Source of the DNA: Rathayibacter sp. VKM Ac-2754 | GTDB lineage: Bacteria > Actinomycetota > Actinomycetes > Actinomycetales > Microbacteriaceae | DNA length: 64,000 nt | Direction: 5' to 3' | Assembly: GCF_009807095.1 (NCBI RefSeq) | Contig: NZ_WUCC01000001.1 | Span: 248,001 to 312,000 of the forward strand | Part shown: positions 1 to 8,071 of the stretch, in pieces | Position numbering within the stretch: position 1 is the first letter of the stretch | Layout of the letters: each line of letters begins with the position of its first letter | Program-made: the position numbers and the translations under genes | Notes under the pieces: generated by a model | The model's input: the letters and a program-made list of their open reading frames with translations, nothing else | Database searches by the model: none | What the model was told of the DNA's origin: nothing

Positions 1-544
1 CCCCCGCCTGGCCGCGCGTCGACACCCACCCGGCGTAGACGCTGACCTGGGTGTCGTAGGAGCGGTAGGCGCTCTGCACGGCGAGCGAGAGCCCCGCCTC
101 CGACGACGCCGCGGCGAACAGGGCGACGAGCGCATCGGCCGTCGCCTGGCGCATCGGCTGGCGGTTGACGTAGGACACGTCGGGATAGACCAGATCGGCC
201 GGCACGTAGTCGACGGGCGTGAGGGTCCGCAGCTTGTTGACGACCACCCAGGGGCTGGCGGGGTCGTCGACGGAGTAGGCGGTGAGGTCGATCCCCGGAG
301 TGGGGGTCGGCGTCGCCGTGGGCGTCGGCGCCGCGGTGGGTGTGGGAGTCGCGGTGGGCGTCGGGGTCGGCGTCGCGCTCCCGGCGGCCGTCGGCGTCGC
401 GGTCGGCGTCGCGTCGCGCCCGCCCCCGATCGCCGCGCCCACGCCGAACGCGGCGACGCCGGCGGCCGCGGCGACGCCTCCGACGACGAGCACCCGGCGA
501 CGGACGGGGCGGGAGCGGGGCGGCTGGTTCTCGCTCGAGGTCAT
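1..544 (-). CDS. D-alanyl-D-alanine carboxypeptidase, VanY/M15 type, C-terminus cut off by window
   Basis: Reading leftward from an ATG at 544, the protein has a basic N-terminus, one hydrophobic segment (about residues 17-37), then a long low-complexity Ala/Pro/Thr linker, then a domain with KLRTLTPVDYVPADL and later SAYRSYDTQ. Those two strings are typical of the VanY/M15 zinc D,D-carboxypeptidases that trim the last D-Ala of peptidoglycan stem peptides. The zinc ligands (SxHxxGxAxD and later H) lie beyond the window edge, so activity cannot be confirmed. The Pro-Thr linker probably spans the wall between a membrane anchor and the catalytic domain. Only about 181 codons are present. The plus-strand reading frame full of Val-Gly over this linker is its mirror image, not a gene. 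Confidence 0.8.
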   Translation of the reverse strand, partial: MTSSENQPPRSRPVRRRVLVVGGVAAAAGVAAFGVGAAIGGGRDATPTATPTAAGSATPTPTPTATPTPTAAPTPTATPTPTPGIDLTAYSVDDPASPWVVVNKLRTLTPVDYVPADLVYPDVSYVNRQPMRQATADALVALFAAASSEAGLSLAVQSAYRSYDTQVSVYAGWVSTRGQAG

Positions 545-737
545 CCTCCGAGCCTACGCGCGGCCCTCCGCCGCTCTCCTCCCACGCCGTGTCCGGGCGC
601 GCCCCTTCGCGGGGCTCTCCAATATCCTCTAAGGATTCACATAAGCGACTCCCCTAGCTTGTGTGTCAGCCTCGGCGACCACGCGGCTCCGCCCCCCTTA
701 GGATCCGCGAACCCTCGGTCCCGAACGAAAGGACCCC

Positions 738-2282
738 ATGCTCCGACCTCGACACGCGCCGGCGCTCCCCCTCGCCGACCTGACGAGCCTCCTCGACCTC
801 CCCGGCGCCTCCCCCGCCGCCGCGGCGATCAGCGGGGTCACCCTCACCGCCTCGGACGTCGAGCCGGGCGACCTCTTCGTCGCCCTGGCCGGCGTGCACC
901 GCCACGGAGCCGACTTCGTCGACGAGGCCCGCGAGCGCGGGGCCGCCGCCGTGCTGACCGACGCCGCCGGCGAGGCGGCCGCCCGCGCGACCGGGCTCCC
1001 CGTCCTCGTCGTCGACGAGCCCCGCGCCCGCCTCGGCGCGGTCGCCGCCGCCGTCTACGGCACCGCCGAGCGCGCTCCCCTGCTCTTCGGGGTCACGGGC
1101 ACCAACGGCAAGACCTCGACCGTGCACATGATCGAGGGGATCCTCCGCCAGCTCGGCGTGGTCCCCGGCCTCAGCTCCACGGCCGAGCGCCACATCGGCG
1201 ACACCTCCGTCACGAGCGGACTCACCACTCCCGAGGCGAGCGAGCTGCACGCCCTGATCGCGCGCATGCACGAGGAGGGAGTCGGGGCCGCCGCCATCGA
1301 GGTCAGCGCCCAGGCGCTCACCCGCCACCGGGTCGACGGAGTGGTCTTCGACGTCGCCGGCTTCACGAACCTCAGCCACGACCACCTCGACGACTACGGC
1401 GACATGGACACCTACTTCGCCGAGAAGGCGCAGCTGTTCCAGCCCGACCGCGCGCGCCGGGCCGTCGTCTCGCTCGACTCGCCGTCGGGCGCCCGCCTCG
1501 TCGAGGCCGCGGGGATCCCGCTCGTGACCATCACCTCTCGGGAGGGCGTCGACGCCGACTGGACGGTGACGATCCTCGAGCAGGAGTTCGGGCGGACCCA
1601 CTTCCGCCTGCAGAACCGCGAGTCGCGGGCGATCACCACCTCCGTGCCGATCATCGGCGCGCACATGGCCGCGAACGCCGCGCTCGCCGTCGTCATGCTG
1701 ATCGAGGCGGGCCGGCCCATCGGCGAGATCCGCGCGGCGCTGCACCGCGACGGCGGGATCGACGTGTCGCTCCCCGGCCGCACCGAGCGCGTCTCGGGCG
1801 ACCGAGGGCCCACCGTCTACGTCGACTTCGGCCACAGCGCCGACGCCTTCCAGCGCACCCTCGAGGCGGTCCGCGAGGTCACGCCGGGTCGCGTGATCAT
1901 GGTCTTCGGCGCCGACGGCGACCGAGACGCCCTGAAGCGGCCCGCGATGGCCGAGGCGGCGGTCTCCGGGAGCGACATCCTGGTGATCACCGATCACCAC
2001 CCGCGCTTCGAGGAGCCCGCCTCCATCCGGCGCACCCTCGTGGAGGCGGCGCGGGCCGCTCGACCCGACGGCGAGATCCACGAGGTGGACGACCCCAAGC
2101 GCGCGATCCGGGTCGCCGTGTCGCTCGCCGAGGAGGGGGACTCCATCCTCTGGGCGGGCCCGGGGCACCAGAACTACCGCGACATCCAGGGGGTGCGCAC
2201 TCCCTACTCGGCCCGGGCGGAGGCGCGCGCCGCGCTGCGCGAGGCGGGCTGGGCCGACGAGGCGGTCCCGTCCCCGGTCTGA
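738..2282 (+). CDS. MurE-like Mur ligase (UDP-MurNAc-tripeptide synthetase family), 514 aa
   Basis: The product has the three-domain Mur ligase layout: N-terminal uridine-binding region, central ATPase with GTNGKTS (about 119-125), SHDHLD (about 213) and the lysine in AEKAQLF (about 230) that is carbamylated in MurE/MurF, and a C-terminal ligase domain. MurE adds the third amino acid to UDP-MurNAc-L-Ala-D-Glu in the cytoplasm. Two usually invariant strings are altered: the DNPR-like substrate loop reads DHHPR (419-423), and VDYAHTPDA reads VDFGHSADA. The substrate is therefore uncertain, and this may be a paralogue beside a canonical division-cluster murE. Start ATG has a GAAAGGA site 7 nt upstream. 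The gene stands alone, not among dcw genes. Confidence 0.8.
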   Translation: MLRPRHAPALPLADLTSLLDLPGASPAAAAISGVTLTASDVEPGDLFVALAGVHRHGADFVDEARERGAAAVLTDAAGEAAARATGLPVLVVDEPRARLGAVAAAVYGTAERAPLLFGVTGTNGKTSTVHMIEGILRQLGVVPGLSSTAERHIGDTSVTSGLTTPEASELHALIARMHEEGVGAAAIEVSAQALTRHRVDGVVFDVAGFTNLSHDHLDDYGDMDTYFAEKAQLFQPDRARRAVVSLDSPSGARLVEAAGIPLVTITSREGVDADWTVTILEQEFGRTHFRLQNRESRAITTSVPIIGAHMAANAALAVVMLIEAGRPIGEIRAALHRDGGIDVSLPGRTERVSGDRGPTVYVDFGHSADAFQRTLEAVREVTPGRVIMVFGADGDRDALKRPAMAEAAVSGSDILVITDHHPRFEEPASIRRTLVEAARAARPDGEIHEVDDPKRAIRVAVSLAEEGDSILWAGPGHQNYRDIQGVRTPYSARAEARAALREAGWADEAVPSPV

Positions 2283-2353
2283 CGCCGCTCGGCAGCGCCT
2301 GAGATCCCGTTCAGGCTCGCCGGTGCCCCTGGGCGGGCCGTCGCACGAGGTGT

Positions 2354-2376
2354 AACTTTGCGCAGCACGCAACGTT
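2354..2376. promoter_or_regulatory. imperfect inverted repeat upstream of the MFS exporter, possible operator
   Basis: Nine-base arms AACTTTGCG and CGCAACGTT (8 of 9 pair) surround a 5-nt spacer in the 145-nt gap before the exporter gene. Efflux genes often carry such a site for a TetR or MarR repressor, but no regulator gene is adjacent here, so function is inference. Confidence 0.35.
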
Positions 2377-2427
2377 TGCGGCGGCTCGCCGTGCCTGGAA
2401 CGCGTCCCGCCAGACAAGGGGACACCA

Positions 2428-4278
2428 ATGGCAGACACCGCACCTCGCTCGACCTCGCGGGGGGCCTCGGCCGCCGCCGAGCCGACGCCCTCGCGCGCGA
2501 TCATGACCCACCGGCAGATCCTCTTCGTGATCTTCGGCCTGATGGCGGGCATGTTCCTCTCCTCCCTCGACCAGACGATCGTCGGCACCTCGATGCGCAC
2601 GATCGCCGACGACCTCGACGGTCTCTCGCAGCAGGCCTGGGTCACCACGGCGTACCTGATCGTCTCGACGATCGCCACGCCCATCTACGGCAAGCTCTCC
2701 GACATCTTCGGGAGGCGACCGCTCTACCTGATCGCGATCGTCCTCTTCCTGATCGGCTCGACGCTCGCCGGCTTCTCGACCTCGATGCTCGGACTCGCCG
2801 GCTTCCGCGCCGTGCAGGGCCTCGGCGCCGGAGGACTCATGTCGCTCGCCCTCACCGTGATGGGCGACATCCTGCCTCCGCGCGAGCGCGCCAAGTACCA
2901 GGGCTACTTCCTCGCCGTGTTCGGCGTCTCGAGCGTCGTCGGCCCGCTGATCGGCGGCCTCCTCGCCGGCACCCCCGAGATCCTCTTCATCACCGGCTGG
3001 CGCTGGGTGTTCCTGATCAACCTGCCGATCGGCGCGATCGCGCTGTTCATCGTCGTCCGCTTCCTGCACCTCCCGAAGCCGGCCGGACAGCGCTCGGTGC
3101 GGATCGACTGGTGGGGCGCCGCCCTCGTCATCATCGCCGCCGGTCCGCTCCTGCTGATCGCCGAGCAGGGCCGCGAGTGGGGCTGGGGCTCCCCCGTCGC
3201 GTGGGTCTGCTACGTCGTGGGCGCGCTGGGCATCCTCGGCTTCATCCTCGCCGAGCGCATGATGGGCGACGACGCGCTGATCCCGCTCAAGCTGTTCCGC
3301 TCGCCGACCTTCTCGATGGCGACCGTCCTGGGTGTGCTCGTCGGTTTCGGCATGTTCGGCGGCATGATGTCGATCCCGCTCTACCTGCAGCTCGTCAACG
3401 GAGCCACGCCGACCGAGTCCGGCTTCCTGATGCTGCCGATGATCCTCGGCCTGATGATCTCCTCGATCGTCTCGGGCCAGATCATCTCGCGCACCGGCCG
3501 CTATCGCGCCTTCCCGATCGTCGGCACCTTCCTGATGTCGGCCGCGTTCTTCTACTTCACCTTCGTGACGATCGACAAGCCGGTGATCTTCATGATGGGC
3601 GGCATGCTGATGCTCGGCCTCGGTCTCGGCCAGATGATGCAGACGCTCACGCTCGCGTCGCAGAACTCGGTCGACGTCGCCAACATGGGCGTCGCGACGA
3701 GCGCCTCGACGTTCTTCCGGCAGATCGGCGGGACGCTGGGCACCGCGGTCATCTTCTCGGTGCTGTTCAGCCGCATCCCCGAGACGATCGCCGCCGCCTT
3801 CAAGAACCCGACGATCGCCGCGAACCTCCAGGCCGCCGCCTCCGACCCGACCGTCGCCGCCGACCCGGCGAACGCCGGGATCCTGAAGCTGCTGCAGTCG
3901 CAGGACTCCTCGGCGATCGGCTCGGCTCTCGACGGCGACACCTCCTTCCTGAACACCGCCGACAAGGCGCTCTCGGCGCCGTTCCTCACCGGCTTCAACG
4001 ACGCCACCGTCACCGTGTTCTGGGTGGCGCTGGCCGTCGTCCTGCTCGCCTTCGTGCTCTCGTGGTTCCTCAAGACCCCGCCGCTGCGCGCGAAGTCGGC
4101 CATGCAGGAGGCGCACGACCTCGCCACCGAGGACGCCGCCGAGGAGCTGCGCCGCACCGATCCGCAGCTCGCGGCACGCGCCGGCGCCGACCTCGCGGCC
4201 GGCAGCATCGAGCCCGACCTGCGGACCGACTCCGTGCGCACGGCGGGTGACGACGCGGGCGACCGGCACTCGCGCTGA
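2428..4278 (+). CDS. MFS multidrug exporter, DHA2 (14-TM, EmrB/QacA) family, 616 aa
   Basis: About 14 hydrophobic segments follow a 35-residue soluble N-terminus. Loop 2-3 carries GKLSDIFGRRPLY (motif A), and the fifth helix carries the antiporter motif C (SSVVGPLIGG) after RAVQGLGAGGL, the DHA2 signature. Such proteins export lipophilic drugs or dyes in exchange for protons at the cytoplasmic membrane. A long hydrophilic loop rich in Ala/Asp (about 450-515) precedes the last helix, and the C-terminal 70 residues are acidic and soluble. ATG at 2428 follows AAGGGGA at good spacing. It lies 145 nt downstream of the Mur ligase, with its own putative operator. The exported substrate cannot be read from sequence. 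Confidence 0.9.
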   Translation: MADTAPRSTSRGASAAAEPTPSRAIMTHRQILFVIFGLMAGMFLSSLDQTIVGTSMRTIADDLDGLSQQAWVTTAYLIVSTIATPIYGKLSDIFGRRPLYLIAIVLFLIGSTLAGFSTSMLGLAGFRAVQGLGAGGLMSLALTVMGDILPPRERAKYQGYFLAVFGVSSVVGPLIGGLLAGTPEILFITGWRWVFLINLPIGAIALFIVVRFLHLPKPAGQRSVRIDWWGAALVIIAAGPLLLIAEQGREWGWGSPVAWVCYVVGALGILGFILAERMMGDDALIPLKLFRSPTFSMATVLGVLVGFGMFGGMMSIPLYLQLVNGATPTESGFLMLPMILGLMISSIVSGQIISRTGRYRAFPIVGTFLMSAAFFYFTFVTIDKPVIFMMGGMLMLGLGLGQMMQTLTLASQNSVDVANMGVATSASTFFRQIGGTLGTAVIFSVLFSRIPETIAAAFKNPTIAANLQAAASDPTVAADPANAGILKLLQSQDSSAIGSALDGDTSFLNTADKALSAPFLTGFNDATVTVFWVALAVVLLAFVLSWFLKTPPLRAKSAMQEAHDLATEDAAEELRRTDPQLAARAGADLAAGSIEPDLRTDSVRTAGDDAGDRHSR

Positions 4279-4286
4279 CTCCCGGT

Positions 4287-4310
4287 CGCCCGGTGGTCCT
4301 CCGCCGGGCG
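4287..4310 (+). terminator. short GC hairpin after the MFS gene
   Basis: CGCCCGG at 4287-4293 pairs with CCGGGCG at 4304-4310. The stem is only 7 bp and no T-run follows, so this is a weak terminator candidate. Confidence 0.3.
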
Positions 4311-4330
4311 CCTCCCCGGCCCCCGCACCG

Positions 4331-4358
4331 AGAGAGCGCTCTACGAACGCCCTAGGAT
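4331..4358 (+). promoter_or_regulatory. LacI-family operator and promoter of the beta-glucosidase operon
   Basis: A perfect 10-bp palindrome AGAGCGCTCT lies at 4333-4342, close to the CebR-type operator of actinobacteria (GGGAGCGCTCCC core). A -10 box TAGGAT follows at 4353-4358, so the palindrome covers the -35 region. Transcription would start near 4365, leaving a 25-nt leader with an AAGGAG site before ATG 4390. The LacI gene two positions downstream is the obvious candidate repressor. Confidence 0.6.
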
Positions 4359-4389
4359 GTGGGGTGACCGCTGCCGAAGGAGTCCGCCC

Positions 4390-5856
4390 ATGAGCGATGC
4401 CCGCACCCCCACTCCCGACCTCTCGGAGCAGACCGCCCGTGCGGAGGGCCTCGCCGTCCGCGACTGGCCCGTCGGGTTCCTGTGGGGGTCCGCGACCGCC
4501 GCCGCGCAGATCGAGGGTGCCGGTCACGAGGGCGGCAAGGAGGACAGCATCTGGGACGCGTTCTCGCGCGTTCCGGGAGCCGTCGCGAACGGCGACACCC
4601 CCGAGGTGGCCGTCGACCACTACCACCGGATGCCCGCCGACGTGCAGCTGATGAAGGAGCTCGGCCTGGGCTCCTACCGCTTCTCGGTCAGCTGGGCGCG
4701 GGTCAAGCCGGGCGACCGGGCCGTGAACGCCGAGGGCCTCGACTTCTACTCCCGCCTCGTCGACGAGCTGCTGGGCGCCGGCATCCTGCCCTGGCTCACG
4801 CTCTACCACTGGGATCTGCCGCAGGCGCTGGAGGAGAAGGGCGGCTGGGCGAACCGCGACACCGCCGAGCGCTTCCGTGACTACGCCGAGGCGGTGCACG
4901 CGAGCCTCGGCGACCGCGTGCAGCACTGGACGACGTTCAACGAGCCCTTCTGCTCGACCCTGCTCTCGTACGGAGCGGGCGTGCACGCTCCCGGAGTGAT
5001 CTCGCAGCAGGCGGCGCTCGCGGCGGTGCACCACACCCACCTCGCGCACGGCCTCGCGGTCTCGGCCCTGCGCGATCTCGGCGCGCAGAACCTCGGCATC
5101 ACGCTCAATCTCTCCAACGCCGTGCCCGACGACCCCGACGACGAGGCCGACCTCGACGCCGCCCGCCGCTTCGACGCGCTGCAGAACCGCATCTTCCTCG
5201 ATCCCCTGCTGCTCGGCGAGTACCCCGAGGACCTGCTCGAGGACGTCGCCGGCCTCGGGCTCGACGAGCTGATCGCCGACGGCGACCTCGCCGTGATCGC
5301 GCAGCCGCTCGACTTCCTCGGCGTGAACCACTACCACGACGACAACGTCTCGGCCCGTCCCCTCCCCGCGGGGGCGGAGGACTTCGCGCAGGCCACCGAC
5401 CGCGAGGTCGGTTCGCCGTGGGTAGGGTCGGAGTTCATCACCTTCCCCTCGCGCGGACTCCCCCGGACGGCGATGGACTGGGAGGTGCACCCCGACGGGC
5501 TGCGCTACCTGCTCACGCGCCTCGGCCTCGAGTACGAGAACCTGCCTCCGCTGTTCGTCACCGAGAACGGCGCCGCCTACGACGACGTCGTCGAGGACGG
5601 CCGCGTCCACGACGTCGACCGCACCCAGTACGTGCTCGACCACGTCGAGAAGGTGGCCGACGCCATCGACCAGGGTGCCGATGTCCGCGGCTACTTCGTC
5701 TGGTCGCTGCTCGACAACTACGAGTGGGCGTGGGGCTACGAGAAGCGCTTCGGCATCGTGCGCGTCGACTACGACTCGCAGGAGCGCATCCCGAAGGACT
5801 CGGGCCTGGTCTACTCGCGCCTGATCGGCGGCAGCGCCGCCGCAGCGCTGGACTAG
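4390..5856 (+). CDS. glycoside hydrolase family 1 beta-glucosidase, 488 aa
   Basis: GH1 (beta/alpha)8 barrel of normal length. The acid/base glutamate is in TFNEPF (E185) and the nucleophile in VTENG (E392); FLWGSATAAAQIEGA near the N-terminus and YHWDLPQALEEKGGW are further GH1 signatures. It should cleave beta-linked glucosides or cello-oligosaccharides in the cytoplasm, as no signal peptide is present. I chose ATG 4390 over an in-frame ATG at 4357 because the latter overlaps the -10 box, while 4390 has AAGGAG seven bases upstream. It is followed 3 nt later by a LacI regulator, so the two form one operon, probably induced by the glucoside. Confidence 0.93.
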   Translation: MSDARTPTPDLSEQTARAEGLAVRDWPVGFLWGSATAAAQIEGAGHEGGKEDSIWDAFSRVPGAVANGDTPEVAVDHYHRMPADVQLMKELGLGSYRFSVSWARVKPGDRAVNAEGLDFYSRLVDELLGAGILPWLTLYHWDLPQALEEKGGWANRDTAERFRDYAEAVHASLGDRVQHWTTFNEPFCSTLLSYGAGVHAPGVISQQAALAAVHHTHLAHGLAVSALRDLGAQNLGITLNLSNAVPDDPDDEADLDAARRFDALQNRIFLDPLLLGEYPEDLLEDVAGLGLDELIADGDLAVIAQPLDFLGVNHYHDDNVSARPLPAGAEDFAQATDREVGSPWVGSEFITFPSRGLPRTAMDWEVHPDGLRYLLTRLGLEYENLPPLFVTENGAAYDDVVEDGRVHDVDRTQYVLDHVEKVADAIDQGADVRGYFVWSLLDNYEWAWGYEKRFGIVRVDYDSQERIPKDSGLVYSRLIGGSAAAALD

Positions 5857-5859
5857 AAG

Positions 5860-6882
5860 ATGAGCGAGGCACTGCGCGGGGCTGGCCGCTCGCCGACTCT
5901 CGAGATGGTCGCGGCACGCGCCGGAGTGTCGCGGGCGACCGTCTCGAGGGTCGTCAACGGCGCCCCGCAGGTCGCTGCCGAGATCGTCGCCGCGGTGCAG
6001 AAGGCGATCGGCGAGCTCGACTACGTGCCCAACCGCGCCGCGCGGATGCTCGCCTCCCGCCGGACGCAGTCGATCGCCCTGATCGTGCCGGAGTCGACGG
6101 CCCGCGTCTTCGCCGACCCGTTCTTCGCCTCGATCGTGCAGGGCGCGGCGATGCGCCTCGCCGACACCGACTACACGCTCTCGATGCTGATCGCGTCGGA
6201 GACCGACGGCGAGAAGACCCGGCGCTACCTCCTCGGCGGCAACGTCGACGGGGCCCTCGTGGTCTCGCACCACTCGGGCGACCACTCGTACGCGGCGCTC
6301 TCGAACTCCCTCCCGATCGTCTTCGGCGGGCGGCCGCTGTCTCCGGAGGAGCGCGGCTCGTACTACGTCGACGTCGACAACGCCGACGGGGCCGCGGTGG
6401 CCACGGCCCACCTCATCGGCCGCGGCCGCCGTCGCCTCGCGACGATCGCGGGGCCCGCCGACATGCCGCCGGGCGTCGACCGGCTCATCGGCTGGCGCAG
6501 CGCCCTGACCGACGCGGGCCTCGACGACGGCCTCGTCGAGTGGGGCGACTTCTCGCCCGACAGCGGAGCCGAGGCGATGCGCCGCCTCCTCGAGCGCGAC
6601 CCCTCGATCGACGGCGTGTTCGCGGCGAACGACCAGATGGCCGTCGGCGCGTACGCCGCACTGCGGGAGGCGGGACGCCGCATCCCCGAGGACGTCTCGG
6701 TCGTCGGCTTCGACGACGACATGTTCGCCCGCACGGCCGTGCCCGCCCTGAGCACGGTCCGCCAGATCCCCGTCGAGCTCGGCGCGCGCATGGCCGAACT
6801 GCTGACGGCGCGCATCGAGGGCACCCCGGTCGAGCACCGGACGCTGATGCCCACCGAGCTGGTCGTCCGCGCGAGCTCCTGA
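5860..6882 (+). CDS. LacI-family transcriptional repressor, 340 aa
   Basis: N-terminal helix-turn-helix (about 14-36: MVAARAGVSRATVSRVVNG) with hinge YVPNRAARMLA, then a periplasmic-binding-protein-like effector domain ending in VVGFDDDMFA and STVRQIP, the usual LacI/GalR layout and length. It probably represses the upstream beta-glucosidase gene and itself through the AGAGCGCTCT palindrome at 4333-4342, releasing on binding a sugar. Start ATG lies 3 nt after the GH1 stop, consistent with translational coupling. The gene ends just before a large palindrome that can terminate transcription. Confidence 0.92.
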   Translation: MSEALRGAGRSPTLEMVAARAGVSRATVSRVVNGAPQVAAEIVAAVQKAIGELDYVPNRAARMLASRRTQSIALIVPESTARVFADPFFASIVQGAAMRLADTDYTLSMLIASETDGEKTRRYLLGGNVDGALVVSHHSGDHSYAALSNSLPIVFGGRPLSPEERGSYYVDVDNADGAAVATAHLIGRGRRRLATIAGPADMPPGVDRLIGWRSALTDAGLDDGLVEWGDFSPDSGAEAMRRLLERDPSIDGVFAANDQMAVGAYAALREAGRRIPEDVSVVGFDDDMFARTAVPALSTVRQIPVELGARMAELLTARIEGTPVEHRTLMPTELVVRASS

Positions 6883-6894
6883 CCCGTCCCGCGC

Positions 6895-6963
6895 GACCCG
6901 TCGATTACTCGAAAGTTGCGGTAGTCGCGCTCGACTACCGCAACTTTCGAGGAATGGCGGGTC
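6895..6963. repeat. long palindrome, copy 1, flanking the DUF559 gene
   Basis: A 20-bp perfect stem runs from 6908 to 6927, starting CTCGAAAGTTGCGG, pairing with 6932-6951 across a 4-nt loop. An outer stem GACCCG (6895-6900)/CGGGTC (6958-6963) extends it beyond a small internal loop. It lies between convergent genes and can act as a two-way terminator, but a second copy at about 7977-8033 shows it is a dispersed element. The stop codon of the minus-strand gene falls inside the outer arm. Confidence 0.85.
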
Positions 6964-7870
6964 AACCGCGCCATCCGTGCGCATGGAGCGCCGCGCGGAT
7001 CTCGGCGATGGTGCGCGCGCGCCCCTTGCCGAGCCCCTCCTTACGCACCGGGACGATGATCCAGCCCGCGAGCTGGAGCTCGAGGAGGCGCCGGCGATCT
7101 CTCGCGAACTGCGCGTCGCCGGTCCGGTGGTGCTCTCCGTCGTACTCGACCAGCACCTTCCACTTCTCGATCACGAGATCGCCGATCGCGATCAACCTGC
7201 CATCCGCGTAGATGGGTGCGTTCGCGACCGGCTCCGGCAGGCCGGCGTCCACCATGACGAGACGCAGGTCGGTCTCAGGACGGGAGGCCGCCGACTCCGA
7301 GGCGTCGGCGAGCGCTGAGCGGAGCGCCCTGCTTCCTCGGCCGCGGTACGCCTCCAGCGCAGCGGTGAGGGATTCCCTGGTCGCGAACGGTCGGTCTCCC
7401 CGCCCGAAGCGCGGGGTGAACAGGAGGTGGTCGGTCGCGGCGACGAGCTCCTTCAGCGGCAGTTCGGCCCCCAGCAGGAGCCAGGTCGATTCGGCATCGG
7501 TGACGGGAAGGCCCAGACGCTCCCCGAAGTGGAGGGACGTCGACGAGATGACGTGCCCGATCACACCACGACAGCGCGGGGGCCGAGCGGGATCGAGGAC
7601 GGAGACGTGGATCGGGTCCTCCTCCGCGCGTCGCGCCGCGAGCGGGATCTCGAAGACGATCGCCGCGGTCAGGTGCGAGAAGTACTGACCCGCACGAAGC
7701 CGCGGCAGGTAGGCCCGCGCCCGATCGAGATGGGTGCGCGGTTCCACGACGGTGCGGATTCCGTGGAACGGGCGGGAGAGGATGCGACTCCGGACCCGGT
7801 CCTCCGTCCAGCCGGCGGCGATGGCGGCGCCGCGAGTGAAGGCGCCGAGCGGGTTCGTTGCGTCATCCAT
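6962..7870 (-). CDS. DUF559-domain protein with AbiEi-like N-terminal region, 302 aa
   Basis: The C-terminal part has a Vsr-like PD-(D/E)XK nuclease fold string, LVEYDGEHHRTGDAQFARDRRR followed by GWIIVPV, typical of DUF559. The N-terminal half (HGIRTVV, YFSHLTAAIVFEIPL, HVSV, IGHVISS) resembles the many actinobacterial proteins annotated as AbiEi-antitoxin-like plus DUF559. Function of this family is unknown; nuclease activity is inference. No partner toxin gene is adjacent. The gene is bracketed on both sides by copies of the same long palindrome, which is unusual and may mean it moved as a unit. Start ATG 7870 is the first in frame; no strong ribosome site is seen. Confidence 0.75.
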   Translation of the reverse strand: MDDATNPLGAFTRGAAIAAGWTEDRVRSRILSRPFHGIRTVVEPRTHLDRARAYLPRLRAGQYFSHLTAAIVFEIPLAARRAEEDPIHVSVLDPARPPRCRGVIGHVISSTSLHFGERLGLPVTDAESTWLLLGAELPLKELVAATDHLLFTPRFGRGDRPFATRESLTAALEAYRGRGSRALRSALADASESAASRPETDLRLVMVDAGLPEPVANAPIYADGRLIAIGDLVIEKWKVLVEYDGEHHRTGDAQFARDRRRLLELQLAGWIIVPVRKEGLGKGRARTIAEIRAALHAHGWRG

Positions 7871-7976
7871 CCCGAGAGGATGCCGCGCCGCGACCCCCAG
7901 GAACCGTTCTCCCCAGTCTCCGTACTCGACACGCCCCTGTGGAGGAGCCGTCGCCCGTCGCGCGCCCGACCGACCC

Positions 7977-8033
7977 TCCGAAAGTTGCGGTAGCGGCGCG
8001 CGACTACCGCAACTTCTGAGGAATGGGGCGGGT
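7977..8033. repeat. long palindrome, copy 2, flanking the DUF559 gene
   Basis: The core arms AAGTTGCGGTAG (7982-7993) and CTACCGCAACTT (8004-8015) match copy 1 at 6908-6951, and both copies are followed by GAGGAATGG then a CGGGT-like run. This copy is less perfect in the outer arms. It lies in the 200-nt gap between the DUF559 start and the methyltransferase end. Confidence 0.75.
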
Positions 8034-8071
8034 TGCGGATTCGCGGCGAGACCGGCGCGGGCTGCGCAGGG

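Noticed and set aside
282-632. Plus-strand frame with Val-Gly repeats looking like a silk-like protein
   Set aside because: It is the reverse of the Pro-Thr-Ala linker of the VanY-like gene on the minus strand.
2311-6984. Very long minus-strand open frames (up to 1557 codons) opposite the MurE, MFS and GH1 genes
   Set aside because: They are mirror frames caused by high third-position GC; composition is Arg/Gly/Asp/Val-rich with no family pattern, while the plus strand encodes recognised proteins.
6962-7870. AbiE-type toxin-antitoxin pair
   Set aside because: No AbiEii-like nucleotidyltransferase gene is adjacent; only the antitoxin-like N-terminal resemblance exists.
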